Source: Gliomastix tumulicola (lineage: Eukaryota; Ascomycota; Sordariomycetes; Hypocreales; Bionectriaceae). From it: DNA of 64,000 nt. The notes under the pieces are model-generated. The model did not search any database, was not told where the DNA came from, and was given only the letters and a program-made list of their open reading frames with translations. Each line of letters opens with the position of its first letter. Positions within the stretch are counted from its first letter, which is position 1. Made by a program: the position numbers and the translations under genes. This document shows positions 32,340-43,099 of this stretch, one piece after another. Location of the stretch: positions 806,001-870,000 of the forward strand of contig BCHX01000003.1 in NCBI GenBank assembly GCA_001599755.1, given 5' to 3'.

Positions 32340-35300
32340 ATGGCATCCCACGACATCGACGAGCGATACCTGACGTTCGACGCTCGCTTGGCCTCTTTCC
32401 AGCCCAGCCAGGCGAAGAAGAAGCGAGGGTCGACGGCAGGAGGGCGAGGCAAGAAGGCCCTGACCTGGCCTCACAAGTCTATCACACCGGAGAGCGTAAG
32501 ACAGGACAGGCCCAGAAGCTCCCAATGTACCCTGTGCTAACGCGCTCCCCGCAGCTCGCGTCCGCTGGTTTCTACTTCGAGCCCACCCCCGACAACACCG
32601 ACAATGTGGTGTGTTTTCTGTGCAGCAAGAACATGGACGGCTGGGAAGATGGCGACGATCCACTCCACGAGCATATCAAACATTCGTCGCAATGCGGCTG
32701 GGCTGTCGCGACGGCCGTCCAGGTCGAGTTGGACGGTTACGTGGGCCTAGATCCTCTCGACCCGGGCATGGTAGCAGCGCGAGTAGCCACCTTTGCTGGA
32801 CGATGGCCCTACGAAGACGACGAGAAATACATATACAAGACTGAGCAGGTACGTTGGAGTCGGGATGCTCTCGTGTGTTGGCAATGACAAGGTCGCGGTT
32901 GCTGACGCTCGCTCTTTCCCAGTTTGCGAATGCCGGATGGAAGTACACGCCTACTCCCGAGTACGAAGACACAACAACTTGCATCTACTGCCATCTCGCT
33001 CTTGATTGCTGGGATCCGAATGACAGCCCTCTGTGAGTACCAACCTGAAACAAAGCACCTATATCTGCTGCATTTTCTGACATTCTTGCAGTGACGAGCA
33101 CCGGAAAAGATCCCCCAACTGTCCTCTTTTCGCCCTCATGGAGGAGTTCAAGGGCACCAAAAAGAAGGGCCGCTCAAAGCCCGCGCGTGGATCCAAGGCT
33201 TCTCGTCTTTCCACCCAATCACAAGCTACAATGATGTCTGAGGCACCCTCGATGGCCGATACCACATCCGCTGGCCAAGACGACACTGTTATGACTACGG
33301 CCTCGACGATGACCGTAGGTGGCACCAAAAAGGGCCGTGCGAAGAAGGCAAAGACTGCAAAGCCCAGGAAAACCAAGGCCAAGAAAGATGAAACTATGGA
33401 GATGGTTGAAGACGAGAAGCCCACGGAGGTCGCGGAGCCGCCTGCAGAGCACGAAGCATCACCAGTAGCGCCACCGGCTAAGGCTAAGAGGGGGAAGAAG
33501 CGAACCAGCGACGCAATCGAGGAATCGACCATGACGCTCTCCCAGGCGCCAGCACCGAAGAAGCGTGCCACGAGAGTGCGTGGCAGTGCCGCAGTCAACA
33601 GCTCTATCGTTCAGGCTGAGGACGAGAGCGTGGTGGAGGCGCCTGTCTCGAAGAAGGCTGCAGGCAAAAAGAAGACACGAGCTTCCAACACGCGAAAAGT
33701 TTCCGCTAAAAGGTCAATCACACCCTCGGTGGTCATGTCACCGCCTCCCGGTCACTTCCCAGACGACGACGAGATCGAGCGCCAGCTGGAGGCTGAGCTT
33801 GAGAAGTCTCTATCTGACGACGAGAACGCTATTGGTGGCTATGACACGGAAGGATCAAGAATCAAGACATGGGGAGATGTGGCTGAGAGAGAGCCTACTC
33901 TTGAGCCTCCACAAGAACAACTACGCACCTCCGCAGATTTCGCCATGTTTAATCCTGCTCCTGTAGAGGTACACGAGGACGAAGTTGAGGACGAGCTTGA
34001 GGCTTTACGCGCAGAAATGGAAGTCGACAAGCCCCAGGCTGCCGCCGAACCGGAGCCTGAGCCTCAGCCAGAGCCGGAATTCGAGCCCGAGGTTGAGCCC
34101 GAGCCAGAACCTGAGCCCGAGAAGCTGCACGTCCCTAAGAAGGGCGCCAAAACGGGTACACGCAAAGCGTCGAAACAGAGCAAGGCCAAGAAGGCACCTC
34201 CGCCAGAGTCTGTCGAGGAGGTTCTGCCGCCTGTTGAGGAGCCCCAGTCAGATGAGCCGATCGCCGAGGCATCCAACGATCAGGATGCCAGCTTAGGCAG
34301 CACCGACACTGTCGTCAGAACATCTCAGTCGCTAGCCCAGCCTCCGCCTAAGAGGGGTCGCGGTCGTCCATCCAAGGTTTCCCGAGCCTCATTTCAATCC
34401 GTTGAAGATGAACTCGCCGAGGCGCCAGCTGAGCCGCCAAAAAAAGGTCGCGGTAGACCTCCTAAGGCCCAGCCAAAGGAAGAGAAGCCAGCACCAGAGC
34501 CTGTGAAAGTCTCACCCCGACTGGCTTCCCCTGAGCCAACGAAGGAGGTCGTCGAGGGGCCCAAGAAGCGGGGCCGTGGCCGTCCATCCAAGGCATCACT
34601 GGGCAGCCGAATTGCTGAGGAGCCCCAGCCATCCCAGGAAGCTCCTGAGCCGGCTAAGCGTGGTCGTGGGAGGCCATCTAAGAAATCGCTCGAAATGCGG
34701 AATACCACCGATCCCGGGGTTCAGCTGCTTGCGGAAGCCGAAGCAGCGAGGCTGAGGGGGGACGAGGAAGACGACGATAGCATGGAGCTGGTTGGCGCCC
34801 CTGATAGTGTTGACGGTGAAGCTGCGAGCCCTGAGGCTGATGAGGATCAGATGTCCGAAGCTGTTCCCGTTGCCCCTGAGTCACTCCTTGAGGCTCCTTC
34901 GACACCCGGTCAAGGACCATCACCCTCTGCTTCAGCCCGACAGGCAAACCTGTCTCCGTCCCAATCACCCCAATCCTCAGACGCCGAGAACCAGCCGCCT
35001 TCATCCGTCCCCGTGGCAAGCGTGAAGAGGAAGAGAGTGGCACTCGCTCCCATCGCAGCCACGCCAAGCCGTACCTCCCCCTCCAAGCGCAACGTCATCG
35101 CTGGTCTCAAGAGCCAGACACCCTGGAAGAAGATTGACCTCGACGCCGTTGTGGGCACCCCCATGGCTAGCGCACCGGACAAGGAGAACAACGGAATGGA
35201 CCGCCTCCTTAGAAAGGGCAAGGAGCTCACGAGCCCCGAGAAGAAGATGACGGTCGAGGAGTGGATCTACTTTAACGCCAGCGAGGCGGAGAAGATACTC

Positions 35301-35390
35301 AAACATGAGTGTGAGGCTCTAGTCAGCCGTTTTGAGAGTGAGGGGAACAAGGCTATGAGTGTTCTCGAGGGCTTGGAATGCATTGAATGA
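32340..35390 (+). CDS. BIR1: BIR1/survivin chromosomal passenger protein with four AT-hooks
   Basis: A chromosomal passenger complex subunit that targets Aurora kinase (Ipl1/Ark1) to centromeres and spindle midzone. Exons 32340-32495, 32555-32848, 32923-33032 and 33092-35390 join to 952 residues. Two BIR zinc-binding domains lie in exons 1-4: the first has FLCSKNMDGWEDGDDPLHEH then SSQC, the second CIYCHLALDCWDPNDSPLDE then RSPNC, each with the C-x2-C...H...C pattern. The long tail is disordered: Lys/Ser-rich, an acidic Pro-Glu repeat near 503-530, four GRGRP AT-hook cores near 608, 637, 677 and 707, and a conserved C-terminal helix (MTVEEWIYFNASEAEKIL) that should contact the INCENP/borealin partners, by analogy with other fungal Bir1. 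All joins are in phase. Confidence 0.94.
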
Positions 35391-36155
35391 GGGAAAACGT
35401 GTATAGATTGCAGTGAAGCTGGTGGAGTCCGTCTTTTCTGTTTGGGAATATGGCTGTTTGGACAGGTCTGTCTGGTTTTGGAGTTATTGTTATTGGATGG
35501 CATTGCGCGGCGTCGATCAATCTGGGATCTAATGAATGAAGACATTTGCTGTTTTGATGCTTGGGCAGTTCACTCTGCGTGAGGTTTCGTACCTAGATAC
35601 ATGACAGTCGCAAACAATCAAGCGGCATAGCAGGCACAGCACGAACAACAGTCCAGTATATGCTGGAATGAGTGTATTATACTACCTAATACTTCTCACC
35701 ACGGCACCACAAGTTCAATCCCTCGTGTATCGGCCCTCATCATCCCGTAAAAGGGGATTCGAGAGCCATCATCTCTGCCTCCTCAACCTATCCATCATTC
35801 CATGATATTCATAAAGGAGTGTGTTGGGTATCATCCATGCGAACCGAGACCAAAAACCGGGAACTTCCGATGCGGAAGTTATCCATCAAGACCATCCGTA
35901 CAAGCACCAAAATAAGTAAAGAAGAAAAAAAGGAGGATGAAGATACCCAATATTACAAAAACCCAAAGCCCAAAGGACTCCTCGGCCCACCGTTCATGGC
36001 CGTTTCATTCCGTCCAATAATTGACTAAACATTATCATGAAGGATAGACGTGAAGAAAAACAAGTGTTGTTGGCGTAAAAGCATTAAGATCATTGGGAAG
36101 GAGGCAGACCGTCACCCAAGAGGGTGAGAGTCCTGGACAAAAAAAGGCGCCCACT
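35391..36155. other. Convergent intergenic BIR1 / wall glycoprotein
   Basis: Shared 3' region; no gene seen. Confidence 0.55.
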
Positions 36156-38687
36156 CTACGCCAAGAGCGCTCCAAGGAACAAGGAGGCGATCGTCGCAGC
36201 GAGGGTGTAGTAGAGGCTGGATCCCACAATGCGGGAAGCAGCCGAAGGAGGGAGGGTGATAGGGGTGGTGGTGGTGGGCGGTTCATCAGTAGGAGATGGC
36301 ACGACTGGGATGGTTTGCGAGGGCTCAGTAGACGTCCCGGGGGGGCTTGGAGTGCCTGTCGTACTTGTCGGCGTCTCGCTCGAGGAAGAGGGGGTGGTTG
36401 ATGATGTCTCCGTCTCTGATGTCTCCGTCTCCGTTGTCTCCGTCTCTGTTGTCTCTGTCGTCTCCGTTTCTGATGTCTCCGTGCTTGTCTCTGTGTCGGA
36501 CGGAGTAGATGTTGTGACCACCGTGCTGGAATCGCTTTCCTCCTCCGTCGTGGTCGTAGAGATAGGTTCCGCAGATGTTTCGCTAGTGACAGTACCCTGA
36601 GTAGTCGTGCTCTCGGGAGTGCTCTCGATAGCGGAGTCAGGGCCGGAGGCCGAAGAAGTTGGTTCAGTGTCGCCACCGTCGCACCATTCGAGGAACTGGG
36701 TGAAATCTTGGTTGACATACTCACGGATGGTGTCAACAGTAGAGTTCGTGTTCGAGCCGATGCAACTCATGCAGTCATCGTGTGCCAGAAGGAAGTCGCT
36801 GCCCGAAGCGCAAAGAGCGTCAGTTTTTCCAATGCCCTGGGCTTGCCTCAACGCGTTGTTGCAGAAATCAAAGCAGACAGCAGGTGCAGCGTTGACGTCC
36901 CGCTTCATAAGCTTCTTGACCAGACGTTCACTGTACGGGTCGACGGCACGAGCAGCAACCGACACTGATGTTGAAGTTGGCAACACGCTGAGGCTGGTCT
37001 GGGATTCCCAGTTACCAGTCGTGTAGGAGACGGTCTTTCCATCCTCATCCACCCTGGACTCAAGATGATACTCGAAGATGTCGTATGACAAGCCGAACGC
37101 CTCAGGGTTGAGATCGAAGTACCCGTAACCTGGCGGGTAATAGCCTGTCTTACCATGCTCCCAGACAATATTCTTGAAAGGAGGGGAATAGATGCAGTCT
37201 TTGGGCTCACAGACATAGTCTGCGCTTGGGGGGCTAGGCCAAAAGTTGCAGTCATCCGGCTTTTGAGCGTTACAGACAAACCCGGGAGGGCAACCAAATG
37301 TCCTGTCTGATTTGGGGTCCAACGGGCTAGTGTTGCCAGTTGGCGCGGGACAAAGGGTGACCTCGACCAGAGGCGTCACTGTGATTGTCGTTCCTGGCTC
37401 AGTGATAGTAGAAGGAGGGATAATCTCGGTGGCCGTTGTGATAACAGTGGTGCCGGGAAGAGTGGTCGTGATTGTCTCGCCGTCCTCTGTAATCGTCGTT
37501 GTTACTTCAGGGCCCTCGACTATGACAGTAGAGATGATTGTGGTGGCAGGAAGGGTGACAGTATCGCCAGGGAGAGTAATAGTCTCTCCAGGCTCAGTGA
37601 TCGTCTCTCCCGGCGCAGTGACAGTCTCTCCTGGAGCAGTAATGGTCTCTCCTGGAGCAGTAATAGTCTCGCCCGGCGCAGTGATCGTCTCGCCCGGAGC
37701 CGTAACAGTCTCACCGGGACCAGTAACCGTCTCAGTGATGATTTCGGTCTCGTAGGACACAACAGGAATAGTCGTAGTGATGGTGCTGACTGATGTACTA
37801 ATGTACGTAGTCCCGGAAGTCACGGTGACTACTGTTGTATAGGTAGTAGGCTTCCAGATGGTCTTGCTTCGAGTCGTCGTAATCGTTGTAGGGATCGTGA
37901 CTGGGATAGTGGTCGGCACTGCGATGGTGGTTGGTACGGCGATGGTAGTTGGAACTGTGGTTGGCACTGCTATGGTGGTGGGCACAAGAGTCGGAACCCA
38001 TTCGGTCGTCACAGTCGTTGTGGTCGTCGTCTTCCACTCCGTCACCGTCTCTGTGAAACAGATGGGGTCGTGTCTGCGTGCCAGCCGTTCCGAGTTCTCT
38101 GCACCATAAGTGGGAACCGGATCGTCGGTCGGGTAACCCTCATCGCTAGTGGAAGGCTCGCCTGACGGGTGAGGGCAACTACAATTCATTAGCAATCCAG
38201 ATTTGAAAGGTCCATTCTGTTGCACGTTCACTTACTGGACAACCGTAGTCGTTGTGTAGGGATAGGACTATGCGATGGGATCAGCCAAGATATACCCAAT
38301 AAGGAGATAACAGATGTTCATCCTCCTTACCGTTTCGAAAGTCTTCGTCGTCGTGGTCGTCGTCCACTCAGTTGTAAGGGAGATATCCGTCTCGGTAGTT
38401 GTTTCGGTTACTGTACAGGTAACAGTAGTCCCCTCGTACTCAGTGATTGTGTCGAAGTACTATGACCTGTCAGAAAAGTGCAGCACATAGATTATTTAGT
38501 CGGCAATTCCTACCGTTATCTTGCTGATCTCGGTCACAAATACGGTGCAAAGAGCCGTTGTGCAAGTCGCGGCCAGGTAATTCGACTCCTGGACGGCATT
38601 GACGGTGAAATTGAGAGCTGGCCCATCCTGGGCGGCGACTCCAAGCATCAAGCTGCTCAAAGCAGCAAGTGCGTGACCAATGCGCAT
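36156..38687 (-). CDS. Ser/Thr-rich GPI-anchored cell-wall glycoprotein with PGET repeats
   Basis: Exons 38514-38687, 38331-38459, 38236-38267 and 36156-38178 join to 785 residues. Residues 1-19 are a signal peptide (MRIGHALAALSSLMLGVAA) followed by a short Cys-containing globular start. Then come Thr-rich blocks: a PTTIAV series, a run of about eight 7-residue units of the form PGET[IV]T[AEL], and more Thr/Val repeats. A Cys-rich middle domain (CPAPTG, FGCPPGFVCNAQKPDDCNFW, YVCEPKDCIYSP, and a later CFDFCNNAL with CMSCIGS) is followed by a Ser/Thr/Glu stalk and a hydrophobic C-terminus ending in SLFLGALLA, which fits GPI attachment. It is likely heavily O-mannosylated at the surface; an adhesin-like or wall-structural role is inference. 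The 32-base exon 3 is small but required for frame. Confidence 0.85.
37561..37733. repeat. Tandem 21-bp coding repeat (PGET[IV]T units)
   Basis: Roughly eight imperfect 21-base units inside the wall-glycoprotein gene, encoding PGETITA-type heptads. Such arrays expand and contract between strains. Confidence 0.85.
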
Positions 38688-41600
38688 GTTTGCTAGCAGA
38701 TGGGTGTAAAAGAATGGAAATATCCTCGAACGAGTGTATCCTCCAAACCAAACCCAGGCCGAGATTCTGGACTGAAAGAGTGTTGATCTAGAATCGGCGC
38801 TGTGTCGTTGTAAGCCAATGCCAATGCCAATCATAGAAAAAAAATATTTATAAATTGCCCCGAATAGAAGCTTGAGAAGTAGAGCTCAAGTCGTTGGGGT
38901 GCAAGGCATTCATACCTGAATGGCGTCCGATCTGATTACCGGCAATAGCCAGCTGTGTGCTGTATCGGAGCTTGTTCCTCGCGTTGGTCAATGCCTGGGA
39001 AAGCTCGGATAGCGCACGTCTTCCTTGACGGCTCTTAAAAAAAGTGCAAGCTCAGCGAGTGACAGGACGAGGCCCAAGCTGCTGGTTGTGGCTGCGATGG
39101 CTTCCCGCCGGCGTTTCGTCTTTCTATTGAGCAACCCCAAGCTACTGTAGCTTGTTGTCTAAGTCTTGTTAGTCGTTCAATTCCCACCAACAAGTGTCAC
39201 AGCATCATGCTCTCCAGAAGGCTTAATCTTACAAAGCGGTTTGTGCTTCACAGTAAGCAGGCACAATAGACCTGTCTGCCCCTCGTGAATTGAAAAGAAT
39301 GGAAAGTGAACAGACAAACTGCAGGAAGAGAAGGCCCGCAGGACGACATAGCCTTGGGAAGCATCGAGGGTAAATATCTTGAGAGGAACCTCTTCGTATG
39401 TGGATACGACTACATTACCCTAGCTACGCAGCTCGATAATAGCTCCAGCGACCTGAACTGGACATGGGTACCTCTGCTCGTGCGTGGGCACATGTGGGCA
39501 AATGCGCCGTGTATTGGCAATCGCCGGCCAGGGCATGGTCGTTGCTGTGGCCAGGCAGACTTGCCGGGGTATGAGTGACTTACATGAGTGCCCATACGGG
39601 CAATGGCTCCGTAGTGCTGACTGCGAAGGCCTCTTAGGACACAAATGTGACGAGACATGCAGATTCGGCCCCCAAGCCCCTCCTCATGCAGCCGAGCCGG
39701 ATTTGCACATTGGCTAGGCGGCCGGCCTATAGGAGGACGCGCAGATGCAGTCACCACGCATCCCCAGCCGAATAAGGGAGGTACGCACATCGTAAAGGAG
39801 GGTAGTGAATACGAAAAGAGTCGCCATTGGAAGCATATGCTGTGGGCTTGTGTCTTGTGGCCTGTGGGAGGGTTGGGTGAGATGGACGATCCTTTCGAGA
39901 GCTGCCAGCGGCCCTGGTGTCGGCCCTCATCGCCCCATTGTCAAGCCACCCCGTGAACTAAACAACTGAGGAGCGGGGTTTGCCAAGCGGCCGACAGGGA
40001 TGCGTGGACAGCTACCCACAAGGCGACCGCGAAGGACGCCGTCCCGTTGACGCGAGCGATTGGTCGGCCAGTGGTCGGCGCACAGCGGTGGAGTGCGCTT
40101 GGTCATTGTTCTTCTCGAGGTTGCATCCAGAGCAGTTGCCTTACGGACGAGAACCAGACAAGAAAGAACCTTTGGCCATCGTCGCCCATCTGGCTCCAGG
40201 CTTTGCGGGAAATCATCCCGCCGACGAGCCATCGCCCCTTGCAACATTGCTGCCATCAGCTTCCTTGTTGAAAATTCTGTTGCCCGCAGGTTGTAGTTCT
40301 CTTCCGTTTTCGTAAGCGGGCAAGCCGCGACGTTGCAACGAGGCAGCGAGAGGCCGCAGCGAGGCCGAGCCCAATGCACGAGGGAGTACATAGCAATACA
40401 TTCGTTTGTGGTTGTCAGAGTGACGAGCAACTTGCGCATTCGTCCGTAAGCTTGCCCGCTTTGGGGAAATGAAGCTGAGGACTCAATCGACTCAGAATTT
40501 GGTGCGAGCCTTGTTTGGTCCAGATGAATGGAACGACGGCCAATCCCGAGTGGCCCTATGGCTTGCATGGATCACAAAAACGGAAGAACTTCAAGGATAG
40601 AGCATCCATTAATAGGTACTGGCGATGGCGTTATGGCCCAGGATTGTGAAGGGGTGGGCGATGCCTGGCCGAAGATACAGTCAGTCAGTCAGTCAATCAA
40701 TAGTCTATCGGCATCAAGGCAGGAACAGGGCAGGAACAGGGAAGCAACCGGCGATGTGCCTGCCCTCAGTGCTTGCACTTTCAAAAGTGGGCCTATCCAA
40801 GCCTTCGGGGGTTTCTTGATTGGATGCTGGGATGAGCAAGTCATCCGACCCCTCCTGCCTTCCTGGTCCAGCTTCCACTCCCTGGCAGGTACCACCTTTT
40901 GTATCGAGGTTGTACCTGCCGGGGCAATAAGCTTTCTCCCTCAGCCCGCATCCATATCTCACTGTGAGGGTGGGAGCCGTTGCCTTCAAGCTGCGCCTTT
41001 CCAGCCCTTTCCATCGGGCGTTCTGATTCCATCACTTCTGATTGACGAGGCTCGGGGAGGACTCTGCCCCCATCACCCACGGATCCCTCGGCCGTCGATG
41101 CAACAGTGACAAACCACCGACCACTCGAGGCCCAGCGTCGACCCAACTTTGTCGACTCGGCCGAGCCTCCAAAACCCAACTGCATTGCACATCTTTTTCC
41201 TCCTCTGTCTTTGCCAACAGGCCGCCCAGGTAGATCTCCACCCCTACGAGGTATCTTGCCTACCGACATCTCTACGGGGACATAGTGGGTGCACTCCGTC
41301 CTCCCCGACCACCGTCCCTCGGTTGCTGCAACTCGAGTGGGGGGATGGCAGGTCACCGCTCAATCAGAGGGCATCGCGAGGTCGAGTATAGTGAGTGCAC
41401 ACCATCATTGCTGACATTGAGCGGGGTCCGTGGCTCAGCCCGGCTGTGTGTCTTGTTCCTGTTGGCCAGCTTCACAATCGTCCAGATGCGCTACTATGAC
41501 TCTGCTTACTTCACTGGAGTACTTGTGAATACATTGTGCTTCTCCAGTCTCCGCGACTTGTGGAAGAGCCGAACACTGACCAGGGAGCTCGACTGGCGCC

Positions 41601-43099
41601 TTTCTACTTCCCCACTGAACCGTCGCCATGGTTTTGCTGCATCGATGAGCCCTCCCAATCCCTGACCCTGACAGGACCAGGTGAAGAGTTGACTATTACT
41701 AGATGTTTCCAGTCACCTGATGGGATGGAAGGAGGAGGAACAGCGCTAAGCAGGCCAGAGGGAGACTCATTTCAGGACTAGAATCGCGTTGACCAAGCCA
41801 TAGCCCAAGCACTGGCTGGACTTCGTCCGAGCTCAACTTGCGCGCCACCAAGGGCGGACAGGAATGCTCGGGCTGATAGTCCCAAAGTTGATGGGCATGC
41901 CAAGTGTCCGTGCGGAGAGGGGGACTGAGGAAATGCACATTTCGCACCTGTAGGCCTCGATCACCTGCGATCAGCTGCATGAAAAAATAAGGCAACCAGT
42001 CCGCACAGCTCGCATTCTTTCGCGTTTCCCACCGCCTCGATACGTGCTCTCGACTCTGGAGCCCTGCTCCTCCCCCCTCCCAAAAGGGCCCTGCTAGTGT
42101 GCTGCGGCATCCCTGTCCCTGCATGGACGTGGGCAGACCCTTCAGGCTGAGGTCAGCCCGAAAATACCCTCACAGCTCACGGGCACCGCTCTTGTGTTAG
42201 CTCTGTAATGGGAACTCCAATGCGGCCTGAGCTCAGCGACGCATCCAAAGTCGAGGCAGCGTCCAGGGTGACAACCCGGTGTCACGATCTCTACCGATGA
42301 TAGTGATTCTTGGATCTTGGGTCAACAAGCGCTGCCTCATGCCGAGATGTCCAGTGATGGCGGGCAGGCACATATTCCACTAAGCTTGGCACATATTGGT
42401 TGGTTATTCTCGGGGTTGCGCGGATGGCCACCCAATATCTCGGCCGATGAGCTTCGTTCTCCCTACACCCACCCACAGATATCCCACAGGAGGAGGATAC
42501 CTCCTCCAGGCATCCACCCCCCCAATCCGATCAGAGGAGCAGCAGACTCTTTCTGCTGATTTGCATCTCACTCGCTTGATCCCCACCCACCGTGGCAAAC
42601 AGTCGATACTCTCTTCTCAAAGCCGCCCGACCTTCTTGTCCACATGGGTGTGGTTTCCATCCACTTCATCGAGACTCTTCCGGTCTTGCGGTGCTCTGAC
42701 AGCCGGCTGGCCCTCGCTTGATACAGGCATACATCCAACAAACCGTCCAATAACGTGACCCACTGCACCCGGCCTCCATCTTCTGTTCATCAGACTTGAC
42801 GGTGCTAATATATCCTTTTCGCCCCGCCGCCGGGTTGCTTTACTGAACTTGGAGTTGTGTTGCCCATCGTTAGAAATCGCCACCCACATTCCACGTCTGC
42901 ATCTGAGACCAGCACCTCCAGATTGAAGAACCTCTCCTACAAAAACGAAGCTCAAATACTGATCAGGCTTGATACGGCGTGGATGGTCCGAACAATGCAA
43001 GGCTAAGGGTTGTCTTCTGTGACTAATTCATCCGATTGCTTCTTTCACATCCGCCACATACTTCTCCCACCTCGCAGCTCGTCAAGCAGTCCTACCAGC
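38688..43099. other. Gene-free interval, 4.4 kb
   Basis: No supportable gene. Frames up to about 190 codons (for example 40528-41109 plus) overlap others and resemble nothing. Short tandem CAGT units at about 40678-40699 and a duplicated GGCAGGAACAGG near 40720-40741 are the only repeats noted. It contains the promoters of both flanking secreted-protein genes. Confidence 0.5.

Noticed and set aside
37561..37733. Regularly spaced repeats that could suggest a CRISPR-like array
   Set aside because: They are contiguous coding heptads in a eukaryotic wall-protein gene, with no spacers.
40528..41109. A 193-codon plus-strand frame
   Set aside because: Low-complexity mixture without recognisable domain; opposite-strand frames of similar length overlap it.
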